Part shown: positions 12,838 through 21,603 of the stretch, piece after piece
Layout: every line of letters begins with the position of its first letter
How positions within the stretch are numbered: the first letter of the stretch is position 1
Assembly (NCBI GenBank): GCA_940337035.1
Contig: CALNHX010007415.1
Location: 1-64,000, forward strand
Reading direction: 5' to 3'
DNA from: Agriotes lineatus
Lineage: Eukaryota; Arthropoda; Insecta; Coleoptera; Elateridae
DNA: 64,000 nt
Made by a program: the position numbers and the translations under genes
Notes under the pieces: generated by a model
Seen by the model: the letters and a program-made list of their open reading frames with translations, nothing else
Database searches by the model: none
Told to the model about the DNA's origin: nothing

Positions 12838-13546
12838 CCGGGGCGGAGCCCCAAGGGCCCCCTTGGAGAGGGACGGATCCCCGAGGGCCCCCTTGGAGAG
12901 GGGCGAATCGCCGCGAGCCCCCTTGGAGAGGGGCGGAGCCTCGTGAGCCCCTTGGAGAGGAGCGGAGTCCGGTGAGCCCCATTGGAGAAAGGCGAAGCCC
13001 CGCGAGCCCCCTTGGAGAGGGGCGGAGCCCCGAGGGCCCACTTGGAGAGGGGCAGATCCCCGTGAACCCCCTTGGAGAGGGGCGGAGCCCCGTGAGCTCC
13101 CTTGGAGAGGGGCGGAGCCCCGTGAGCTCCCTTGGAGAGGGGCGGAGCCCCGTGAGCCTCATTGGAAAAAGGCGGAGCCCCGTGAGCCCCCTTGGAGAGG
13201 AGCGGAACCCCGAGAGCCCCCTTAGAGAGGGGCGGAACCCCGAGAGCCCCCTTAGAGAGGGGCGGAGCCCCTAGAGCTCTCTTCGGAGGGGCGAAGCCCC
13301 GAAGGCCCCCTAGGAGAGGGGCGGAGCCGCAAGAGCCCCCTTGGACCTTTTGGAGAGAGGCGGAACCCCGAAGGTCCCCTTGGAGAGGAGCGGAGCCCCG
13401 TGAGCCCCCTTGGAGAGGGGCGAAGCCCCGGGGCCCCCTTGGAGAGGGGCGGAGCCCCGAAGGCCCCCTAGGAGAGGGGCGGAGCCCCGTGAGCCCTTTT
13501 GGAGAGGGGCGAAGCCCCGAAGGCCCCCATTGGAGAGGGGCGGAGC
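12838..13546. repeat. 30-bp GC-rich minisatellite, about 23-24 units
   Basis: A head-to-tail array whose unit contains GGGGCGGAGCCCC and CCCCTTGGAGAGGGG, each partly self-complementary. The period is 30 bp with a few length variants, notably around 13340 where CTTTT breaks the phase. Because 30 is divisible by three and the unit lacks stops in several frames, long spurious frames exist on both strands. They read GRSPEGPLGE-like repeats on plus and LRPSPRGPSG-like repeats on minus. I treat these as by-products because no flanking protein sequence, intron or start context supports them. A second array with the same unit lies at 38540-38969. Confidence 0.9.
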
Positions 13547-13643
13547 GTTATTTGAGCGGAATTGTGATTAAATCGATGCGATTTTAGAAAAGGACCCTAA
13601 CCAATTTGCGTTGCTTTTTGAAAATGATGAGCAAAGCTTAAAA

Positions 13644-13904
13644 CTACAGACAGATCAATAAAAAACCAATTAGGGCAGGCTGTGATATGTGTTATACGTT
13701 TGGCAGTACTGAAGTGTATTGTCAGTCTATGTCAAATTCAAGATTTGCAGGTTAAGCTTTACGTCGGTCTGTGTCAAACAACGAACAAAACCTAACCTGC
13801 TAATTTCGAATTTGACATAGACTGACAATACACTTCAGTACTGCCAAACGTATAACACATATCACAGCCTGCCCTAATTGGTTTTTTTATTGATCTGTCT
13901 GTAC
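13644..13904. mobile_element. Foldback MITE with near-perfect 118-bp arms
   Basis: Arms at about 13644-13761 and 13787-13904 are almost exact reverse complements (CTACAGACAGATCAATAAAA against its complement), leaving a loop of roughly 25 bp. The inner motif, TCAAATTC then GCAGGTTA then TGTGTCAAA, recurs in the MITEs near 21290 and 30976, so this is a multi-copy family. The high arm identity suggests relative youth or conversion between arms. Confidence 0.85.
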
Positions 13905-13908
13905 TTCT

Positions 13909-14240
13909 CAGTGGTGACACATAAAATGTGCTAAGCAGCGCATACGAAAATACATCAGAATAGACCGCGCAATAGCACGCGCAGCCCCGTTTATTAATTA
14001 ATAAAACTGTACATATTCTTATTTCTAAATTATTGTTTGTCCATGTTTGCAATTTATTTAAGTTCTAGTGCCACTCACAAAGTTTTATTTAAATTGTCTG
14101 TTCACTTGTGTCATTACACTGACTTATTTTCCATTTCCTGTGGTGTGCTTTTCTTGCAGTTTTTAGAACCTGTCTTAATTTCACCAATCTTCAGATATTG
14201 CTGCTCCATTTTCTTATAGCCTTATTCGATCTATTATTGT
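13909..14240. other. No gene recognised; left TSD of the following MITE at its end
   Basis: No motif-bearing frame. ATTATTGT at 14233-14240 is the left copy of the target duplication for the hAT MITE. Confidence 0.5.
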
Positions 14241-15200
14241 TAAAGATGGGCGCGTGACTGATTTTTCGTTCACGCACGTTCACGCTCACGTTTACTCACG
14301 TTCACGGAGTGACACGCCACTCACGACGTGACACGCAGCTTTTATTTCAAAATTTAAATTCAGATAGAACAGAATGTTCAAATTTAAAACTAATGAAAAA
14401 AAACCCTAAACCGAACTAAAACTATGTTTTGCACTTGACATAATTTACATGATATGTTCCAATCAGAATAGTTGACACAAAAAGAAAACAAATGAAAATT
14501 GACTACAATAACTTACGACAAAGGATAAATACTGATTTCTCACAAATACATTTCTTGCAGGTGACTTCAAAGACATTACTTTTAATACCAAAAGCTGTCA
14601 TTGGAATTTACGTTTCCCTTATTAGTATGAGTGCAAAGGTATATGTTACTAGGCAACACTTCGAATTCGTAGGTTTAAAAGTACTTTTACGTACAAGGAT
14701 CAACATTTTCAGCGTTAAGGCGAGTATACAAAACAAAACATTACTTTTATTAGAATAATAAGTTCATCTACACGTCTGCACAATAAATTGGTTTAAAAAT
14801 AAAACGTAATCAACATTTTCAGTGTTAAGTCGAGTATACTAAACTAAACATTACTTTTCTAAAAATAGATTCATCCACACATCTACACAATACATTTTTG
14901 GTTTAATAATAAAACGTAATTAACATTTTCACAGTTAAGCCGAGTATACAAAACAAAACATTACTTTTATTAGAATAATAAGTTCATCTACACATCTACA
15001 CATTAAAATTTTTATTTAACAATAATATGTAATCAGCACCCGGGGCACAATGCAGTTTTTTATTTGTTACTAAATATTTAACGTGAAATTAACGTGAAAC
15101 GTGAATCACGCCTTGAAAATTTTCACTCACGTTCACGTCACGATTTTCAAATATAAGTCACGTTCACGACGTGACACGACACGTCACGCGCCCATCCCTA
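14241..15200. mobile_element. Non-autonomous hAT element with exact 8-bp TSD
   Basis: Left end TAAAGATGGGCGCGTGAC, right end (reverse complement) TAGGGATGGGCGCGTGAC. ATTATTGT flanks it exactly at 14233-14240 and 15201-15208. An 8-bp duplication with short TIRs is diagnostic of the hAT superfamily. Both subterminal zones (14255-14335 and 15080-15190) are packed with CACGTTCACG/GTGACACG words, as expected for hAT transposase binding sites. The interior holds a tandem array of roughly 110-bp units and no transposase. The 88-residue frame across the array has no motif and I do not call it a gene. Confidence 0.92.
14700..15030 (+). repeat. Tandem array, about 110-bp unit, three copies
   Basis: Units start at about 14701, 14810 and 14921 with AACATTTTCAGCGTTAAG-like sequence, and continue through CGAGTATACAAAACAAAACA and a TTCATCTACAC segment. 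The array lies inside the hAT MITE. Confidence 0.85.
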
Positions 15201-15208
15201 ATTATTGT

Positions 15209-16508
15209 GCTCTTTTGCACTGTATTGGGAACATTCTGTCCTTCTTACCTTTATTTAAAACGTTCATAGAACTGTACTTACTTAATTGTACTCACATGTG
15301 AATGTAATTAACCTGATAGATTAATTTTGTTGAATTATTTATTGGCTTTACATTGCACCAACCTCTTAATTTATGTAAATTGATAAAACTGTGAATTCAA
15401 CTTACGATTTGAGCTTTGCCTTATGCCATTTATTCTAAAGTAGTTTCAATTAATATCGGCAATGCTTGACCGATATAATTATAAATTAAAATTTCTAATA
15501 TGACTTCTTGCAGTTGCCTGCTTACGCCAGCTCTGTGCTTTAATGACTTACTTTAAATTATTGATTCTGCAAGTAGAGTTGTGTAACGGGTTAAAAACCA
15601 TTTCAATATATAGTTTTGTCGGTTACTGCTACTTTTAAGGTTGAGTTTAGTCCGAAGTTTAGTCGCACTAATGACTGTCTTTGTTCTTCTTATTCTCTCT
15701 TCTCGGGTGATATTTCCTGATTTTATTAGATTCCTCTGAAAGCGTTATGATGTTTGATTAGCTCTGAAAGTTTAATTTTTACCTGCCTCAAAGTGAATAT
15801 TTATTTTTATCTTTAAGATAAGGTATGCTGATATTGCGCTAGTGATGATTGGTGTTTTTGTTTTGAACTTAGCTCCCTGTAATTATTTTTTTAATTTTTT
15901 ATGTCTGGTTTCTCAACTGTGACATTACTAAACATCCAGTGTTTGTTTCCTTTATTTGGTCTCTGAATCTATCTGTGTGTGATATTTCGTACTGATTTAG
16001 CTGTTTAGGCGTTTTCTGTTGGGTTTTACATTTTGTTAGCTCTATTTCGCTGAGCTATTCATCTTGCGATCTTGTTGCTTTGCGTACTAGACACTTGCTT
16101 AATAACTTCCTTCTGCGGCCTAGAGTTATTTCGACCCACTGGCACTTGGCGTACATAATCACCATTTAAATTTTCGGGGACTTCGTGTCCTGTCTTTATC
16201 TTTGGGCTTTGCTTTCTTTTGTTGTTTGATTTAGATTCCATTTTCGCTAATCTACGCTGAATTCGACATACAATTTATTAATGTGGATAAGTTTACCAAC
16301 TTATGTTGTTTAATTAACTTTTTGATACCGGATTTGCCTATTTATATACCATAATTTCATGAATATTTCCTATCGACCTCGCATTTTTTTATTTATACGT
16401 TAAACTTCTGCTTCAATTAAAATATATATGCAAGGCTGTGAACGCTACATGAACACGTCGTGGATTTTATGTAGATTTCACTTCAATTATCCAATATCCA
16501 AAAACTGA
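15209..16508. other. No gene recognised
   Basis: AT-rich. A minus-strand frame at 16059-16241 (60 residues, Lys/Asn/Gln-rich, starting MESKSNNKRKQ) has a start codon preceded on that strand by an AT-rich stretch. It has no recognisable domain and ends quickly. It could be a first exon, but I cannot support that. Confidence 0.35.
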
Positions 16509-16510
16509 TA

Positions 16511-16857
16511 TACTCCATTCACTATAGTCCCGGATTGTCGATGTCAAAATCCAATTAAAAACAATCCTTTATATCATGGTTAATAATATTAAGACAAGCT
16601 ATTGGTAACTAGAAACAATTAATTAAGTTACTAATGTCAAAACTATAAATTATAGGTTATGGTTAAATCAAAATATTTTTTATTTCGAACTGACTTAAGC
16701 AAAAATAAATAAAAGTTGCCAGGTAACAAAAATGCAAATTTTAAAAATTACGCTTTTGCATTGTCCAACCTAATAGTAACAAAAAAACCAACAGAAATTC
16801 AACAGTGCTACCATAAATCGTCATTTTTGACAATCCGGGACGATAGTGAATAGAGTA
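16511..16857. mobile_element. MITE with TA target duplication
   Basis: Left end has ATTCACTATAGTCCCGG near 16517. The right end carries the complement, CCGGGACGATAGTGAAT near 16836-16852, followed by outward GAGTA against TACTC. TA dinucleotides flank at 16509-16510 and 16858-16859. The interior is AT-rich and non-coding. A TA duplication suggests a Tc1/mariner-type or similar mobilising transposase. Confidence 0.85.
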
Positions 16858-16876
16858 TACCGCTAATGCACATAGG

Positions 16877-17143
16877 ATGTACACCGATGGTTCAAAGGAT
16901 GAACATAGCACAGGAGCTGCTTTCCATTCAGAGCGTCATAATGGACTGTATAAACTACCACAGGCATCTTTTATATTTTCTGCAGAATTGTGGCCGATAT
17001 GGCAAGTGATAAAACAAACTACGAATAATGAGGATGGCAACATTTGTATGCTAACTGACTCTGTTAGGGCACTATTAACTGGGGATGATAAGCCATTGAG
17101 ATTTACAGACACCCTAACAATATCAATCGGGACAAGGGCTTTT
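16877..17143 (+). pseudogene. RNase H domain fragment of a non-LTR retrotransposon
   Basis: The frame reads MYTDGSK, then GAAF, then FSAELWPIWQV, then MLTDSVRALL. This is the order and spacing of the type I ribonuclease H motif around the catalytic residues Asp (YTDGS), Glu (SAEL) and Asp (TDS). In I/R1/Jockey-type LINEs this domain degrades the RNA strand of the RNA:DNA hybrid. Upstream codons in frame are stops (TAA, TAG), and no RT is attached. The fragment begins only about 20 bp past the end of the 16511-16857 MITE. After the third Asp the similarity fades and the frame ends at 17170. Truncated and non-functional. Confidence 0.8.
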
Positions 17144-17179
17144 CCCTTTCTTCTATGTGGAATGTGCTAATTCATAAGC

Positions 17180-17410
17180 CCCGCCCACCGTCATTGAACC
17201 GTGACGTTACTTGCTGAACCGTGAGGGCATTGAGTATAAATTCTCGCATTTCTCCTTTCAATCCTTAGAAGAGTTTCGCCTATAGCGTGGTTTACACGTT
17301 GAGTTACCGTACTCTTTTGCTCTTCCTCCTGATGAAGCCGCTTACGAAAGTGGGCGAAACGTTGAGTTCTTCAACCTCAATAACGACACGGTCGAATCCT
17401 GTAAGTCGCT
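17180..17410 (+). mobile_element. Terminal non-coding fragment of a Penelope-like element
   Basis: The stretch around 17265-17315 (TTAGAAGAGTTTCGCC, then CACGTTGAGTTACCGT) aligns with sequence at about 49978-50025. That sequence lies directly after a recognisable Penelope-like GIY-YIG coding region. On this basis the piece is the non-coding end of a related element. At 17329-17359 it contains CTGATGA, a short stem-loop and GCGAAAC. These are the conserved words of a hammerhead ribozyme core, which Penelope-like elements are known to carry. I could not build convincing stems I and III, so the ribozyme call is tentative. Confidence 0.5.
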
Positions 17411-17559
17411 TGTTACTTAATTTCCAATTAAATAAGTAAACTGCGATTAGGATTTTTCGTCTACTATAAACTTTATAAGTTCTATTGGTATATCCTCCGG
17501 ACCTAGGGCCTGTCCTGATTAATTTTCTTATCGCATACTACCTCATATTTGTTTTTTTA

Positions 17560-17960
17560 CATGTACTATCACTTGGTCCCGTCTATTGTCTTTAAAAAGA
17601 TGACACACATAATTCTTCCATTATTCTAGTCCTTTTTCTACAAATGTTAACATTTTCCCTTTCGAATTTACCAAAAATTAACTTTGGTTATTATTCTGCT
17701 ACCTTTTTCTTCTTTCTTAAACTTTTTCACGATGATTTCCCGTATCATGTTGTTTTTGTAGTTGGTCAATACGTTCGCATTTGTCTTTGTGCCAATTGTT
17801 CTTGGCTTCCCTAATTAATTTTTTTAATTTTTTCTATGAAAAAGGCAATACTCAGTGTCATCATCGTTGATTTTCAATATTCTTCGCCTTTCCATCGAAT
17901 ATACTTTTTGTCATTCATGCTTTCCTTCCTCTCTTTATCTCGGGCTTTAATAGTTAACGG
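17560..17960 (-). pseudogene. RTE-like LINE fragment, linker between endonuclease and RT
   Basis: On the minus strand the frame at about 17800-17880 reads EKIKKLIREAKNNWHKDK and continues CERIDQLQKQHDT. In my experience this Lys-rich helix with a W, then CE-I, then HDT is typical of the region between the apurinic-type endonuclease and reverse transcriptase of RTE-like LINEs. Stops and frameshifts flank it on both sides. There is no catalytic domain in the fragment. Family assignment rests on pattern memory rather than a search. Confidence 0.5.
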
Positions 17961-18009
17961 ATTAAGCATTTTTTTTTAGTTCGGCTGTCAATTTTGTCTG
18001 TATGTATAA

Positions 18010-18955
18010 ATATTTTAGGACATTTTTCAGTCAAAATGTTATTAATTAAGCATGATTTTTGATTAGAAATAATAGTAATTTGTTATACAAGACGATAAAG
18101 TTAAATTTTATCCACGAGTGAATCGTTTAACGTCGAGACGAAGTCGAGACGTTAATGATTCAAGAGTGGATAGAAATAACTTTATCGTCGTGTATAATAC
18201 AATTTTTTTTCTATAGCAAGAACTTTAACAATTTCAAAAGAAAATAAGGACAGTCAATCACATCTCAAAATGTCAGTAGCTGGATTGGCTTGCTAAGATA
18301 ATACGAAGCTGTCATATTTAATTTAAACAAATGTTAGAAAATTAAATTACTTTATCTACCCTTGCTGTTAAAGTAAAACTTGACCTTTTGTTTTGAGCTG
18401 ATAAAAGCACACTTTAACATGTGCTATAGAAAAAAAAATCATTTTTTCGTAAACATACTTTAATATTAAAGTTGAAATTTTTAATTATACGTTTTGCTAG
18501 CTTCTTCAGTAATTTAATAACATTACCAATATAGGAATTTTTAGCCATCTAAAAAAAGAAAATTAGATTAGCGAACAATATGGTTTTCCTTTAACTTACA
18601 TATTTACAATAATGAGTAGTTTAAGTTTTGGAATACCTTAACGACATTTTTTTAGTTTAGTATTAAAAATTAATGAAATTTACTGGGATAATTCATGATA
18701 ATCCATTATTTTGAAAGCAATTATACTACTCATTATTGTATGCAAGTTATAGGAAAACCATATTGTTCGCTAATCAAAATTTCTTTTTTTAGATTTGTAA
18801 AAATTTCTATATTTATAATGTTATTAAATTACTGAAAAAGCTACCAAAGTATGTTTACAAGAAAATTATTTTTATTTATAATCAAAAATCATGCTTAGTT
18901 AATAACATTTTGACTTAATCTCCTAAAATACTCATCAAGAATTAAAAAGTCAAAT
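18010..18955. mobile_element. Long-TIR foldback element, left arm interrupted
   Basis: The left arm is 18010-18070 plus 18439-18640, and the right arm is about 18690-18955. Shared words include AAAATGTTATTAATTAAGC against its complement near 18895-18915, GTAAACATACTTTA, and GCGAACAATATGG at 18572 against its complement near 18760. The central loop is short (about 50 bp). The left arm is split by the 368-bp palindrome-headed element at 18071-18438; the right arm has no such insertion. No coding sequence. Confidence 0.8.
18071..18438 (+). mobile_element. Palindrome-headed element, copy e (best-defined boundaries)
   Basis: Starts AATAGTAATTTGTTATAC. An imperfect palindrome of about 140 bp follows (18075-18215), for example ATCCACGAGTGAATC against the complement of GATTCAAGAGTGGAT, with centre GTCGAGACGAAGTCGAGAC. 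It is followed by TTTTTTTTCTATAGC, and the element ends GCTATAGAAAAAAAAA, the inverse of that word. It lies inside one arm of a foldback element. The intact opposite arm gives the pre-insertion sequence, so the ends are read directly. No clear target duplication is visible; the site is an A/T run. The body has no coding frame. Confidence 0.8.
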
Positions 18956-19078
18956 AATTTATTATATTTATTTCATACTGCTGTCAAAAATGACATTTTT
19001 CGGATTATTTACGGTACAGAATATTGGACCTTTAAAGTCGTAGTACTTTAAAATAAAATATTAAAGTTCAAGTACTTT

Positions 19079-19470
19079 AATAGTAATTTACGATACAAGT
19101 GCGTAAAGCTACTCTTTAGTCACGAGCGGGGTAGAGTTAAAACGCGAGTGAGCGAGCGTTTTAAGCCCCCCGAGTGACTAAAGATGCTTTACGAATGTGT
19201 ATCGTACAATATTTTACCTACGATAGAATCTAGAAAACACGGTAAATATAAAAATATTTTTTAATGTAACTTATGCTTACCAGCAACCGGTCGTAATTTT
19301 CCGTGTTTAAAAATTTTTAAACACGTTGGTACTCACAACATGCCTAATGAAATCTTTTAAACACGTAACTACTGACGACGTAAACTAATGAAAACATGTT
19401 ATTAAGCAGTCGTTTTACAAACTTAAAACTGCCAACTAAAAGGCAATTTTACACACTGTCGTAGATAAAA
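19079..19470 (+). mobile_element. Palindrome-headed element, copy f
   Basis: Starts AATAGTAATTTACGATACAA. The palindrome at 19079-19213 pairs CTTTAGTCACGAG with CTCGAGTGACTAAAG-like sequence, and ACGATACA with TGTATCGT. The centre is GAGTGAGCGAGCG. Then comes TTTTACCTACGATAG; the element ends CTGTCGTAGATAAAA, its inverse. The remainder matches copy g (9289-9644) collinearly. Non-coding. Confidence 0.85.
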
Positions 19471-20737
19471 CTTATTTATGGTACAAAAAATGGAACATTA
19501 CGTCCTAGTACTTTAAAGTAAAATATTCAAGTTCAAGTACTTTAAAATTATACGTCAGTTGTTGACATGCAATTTGAAATGATTTACAACTTTTTATTTA
19601 AAATTTATTAAACTTACAATATGAAATAAACAGTTGTATTCACCACGAACGAAAAGTGTTTTTAAAGGTCCTCGCAAGTAATTCCGTCCTCAGCTGACGC
19701 CTCGGCCGTATACAACTTTCTCGTTCTTTAAAATGTCACTTTTCTTTCTAGATAAATAAACTACTATTAACTAAAGCATAAATGTAAATCTCATTTATTA
19801 TACGATGATTAAAAAGTCCTGCTAGGTTTTAACTGATTGAAATGCATTACGGAATCTTTTGTTTACTGTAATCTAGTCGATCCGATTACGAATTATGTGT
19901 TTTGGGTTGTCTGCAGGTGATATTTGTATATACAGCCGGCAGTTTGGAAGTTTCAATCAAGTATTCATTAGGGGATAAATTTCGTCCTTGACAAAATTGG
20001 ACCATCCTCTGTCCTCTTTCATTTTGCTTATGCAATCTGTATTCTCCGACTATATCATATCATTGCCCCTTGCCAACATTGGCGTTAAAATCGCTAAGAC
20101 TATATTTACATCTTATTTCTTCATTAGTTTTAACACTGTTTCTAAGTCGTTATAGAACACCTCTACAACTTCCTCAGTACTTTGCATCGTTGAGAAGTAT
20201 ATTTGAATTACGTAGACTTTGACGTTTGATGGCTGTCGTTGCAGCATTATGACTCTATGAGAACGAAAAATATTTCTCTACAAATTGTTTAAATTTTTGT
20301 TCAGATTAATATAGCTACGTCGTTTCTGTTTAGTGTAGTGTGGTCTTCAGAGTAATTCAGTGTTTCACCGTCATCAGTAGTCACGTGACATTTATTTGGC
20401 CACCCTACTTCACTAATATCAAGTATATCTATTTTCACTCTTCAGATCTCTTTAATGGTATTATGTAACTTGCCAGCTTGAAATTAACTCCTAACGTTTC
20501 AAGTAGATATCCTAGCAGGCTGGGTGATTCTAAGCCCTGTCCAGAGCTCAAGGCAATTGAACTTTAGTTTCCTGTCACGACTGTTCTTAGAAATTTGAAA
20601 AATGGCAAACAGCCCAGTGCAACGAAGAACGTCATACTCCTTCGAAGAATGTCAACATCCGGGATTAGTCTATCGGAATCGAGAACAACTAAAATCCTAC
20701 CAAATTTCAGGAAATAAAACAATGGGCAGCATAATCA
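19471..20737. other. No gene recognised
   Basis: AT-rich. Short TTTAAAGT/ACTTTAA words recur near 19020-19080 and 19505-19550 on either side of copy f. I find no coding motif in either strand. Confidence 0.4.
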
Positions 20738-21057
20738 AATAGTATATATTATATATCAAGGTAGCGAAGCGCAGTATTATAACCTGAGAGAATATTAGAT
20801 ACTGAGCGCGTAGCGCGAAGTATCTAAAGCGCGAATGTTATAAGACGATTCGCTACCATGGTGTATATACTATTTTTTGCACTACCAAACGGCTTAATAC
20901 CTAAATTCCCAACAAATTTCGAAAATATTTTAACTGTTAACCTGACAATACAGCTCTTTAAAACGTCAAAATTAAAATAGTCATATTTGGTAACTTAGCA
21001 ATTTATTAGTTACTACGGTGAAAATTGTTTATTTTACTTTCTCTCCCGTGGTGGAGA

Positions 21058-21541
21058 AATAGTAGATTATGCAATAAGGGAGAGAAATGCGTTATTTTGC
21101 TTCGCCCTCGAGGCGGAAATTGCACTGAAGCAAAATCGCATTCTCTCTGAGTTGCATATACTATTTTTTTCACGTTGCAGGAAGATTAAAAACGAAAACC
21201 CCGTTTTTTCAAACGTCATTTATTGACATTTTAGTTACAATTATTTTAAAATTAGTAACCTATGGTAAATTTTAAAGTTGGTGGCACTGTAAGTCATTAT
21301 GACAAGAGCTCACAAATATGTCAAATTCGAGGTTAGCAGGTTAGTTTTTGCGTCAGTTTGTGTCAAAAATGACGCAAAACCTAACCTGATAACCTCGAAT
21401 TTGGCATAATTGTTGTGTCAGTCATAATGAAAACTCCCTAGGGAAATTTTTGTCTGATTTAGTCTCTAGGGAGCAAATGTTCTACTTCTGTCACAATTTT
21501 GATGCTATAGAAACGGACTTCTACTCCCGGTCGTGGAAAAA
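21058..21541 (+). mobile_element. Palindrome-headed element, copy d, nested in b
   Basis: Starts AATAGTAGATTATGC. The palindrome at 21058-21165 ends TTGCATATACTATT and has the internal pair GCAAAAT/ATTTTGC around a CTCGAG centre. It is followed by TTTTTTTCACG, with probable inverse CGTGGAAAAA at about 21532-21541. It contains the foldback MITE at 21275-21435, so three elements are nested here. Confidence 0.65.
21275..21435. mobile_element. Foldback MITE, same family as 13644 and 30976
   Basis: Left arm GTCATTATGAC, then ATGTCAAATTCGAGGTTA and GTTTTTGCGTCA. Right arm is the complement, TGACGCAAAACC, then TCGAATTTGGCATA, ending GTCATAATGA. Arms are about 65 bp with a very short loop. Confidence 0.8.
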
Positions 21542-21603
21542 TCAACTTCACGATCTAAAGGTAGGCCAATAACGGTGCGTTTTGAGACTAGTAGTGCAAA
21601 AAA

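Larger units (their letters stand above)
20738..21603 (+). mobile_element. Palindrome-headed element, copy b, containing nested copy d
   Basis: Starts AATAGTATATATTATATAT. The palindrome at 20738-20873 pairs GGTAGCGAA with TTCGCTACC and TTATAAC with GTTATAA, and the centre is rich in GCGCG. Then comes TTTTTTGCACTACC; the element ends TAGTGCAAAAAA at 21592-21603, its inverse. Removing the nested element at 21058-21541 leaves about 382 bp, the size of the other copies. Non-coding. Confidence 0.75.

Noticed and set aside
12838..13546. CRISPR-like regular repeat array
   Set aside because: No spacers: units are directly adjacent, and the sequence is clearly eukaryotic.
12727..13587. Repeat-protein frames of 104-172 residues
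   Set aside because: By-products of a 30-bp unit without stops; open in several phases on both strands and with no unique flanking coding sequence.
16059..16241. Minus-strand 60-residue Lys/Asn-rich frame with upstream AT-rich region
   Set aside because: Could be a first exon, but no downstream partner or domain is seen.
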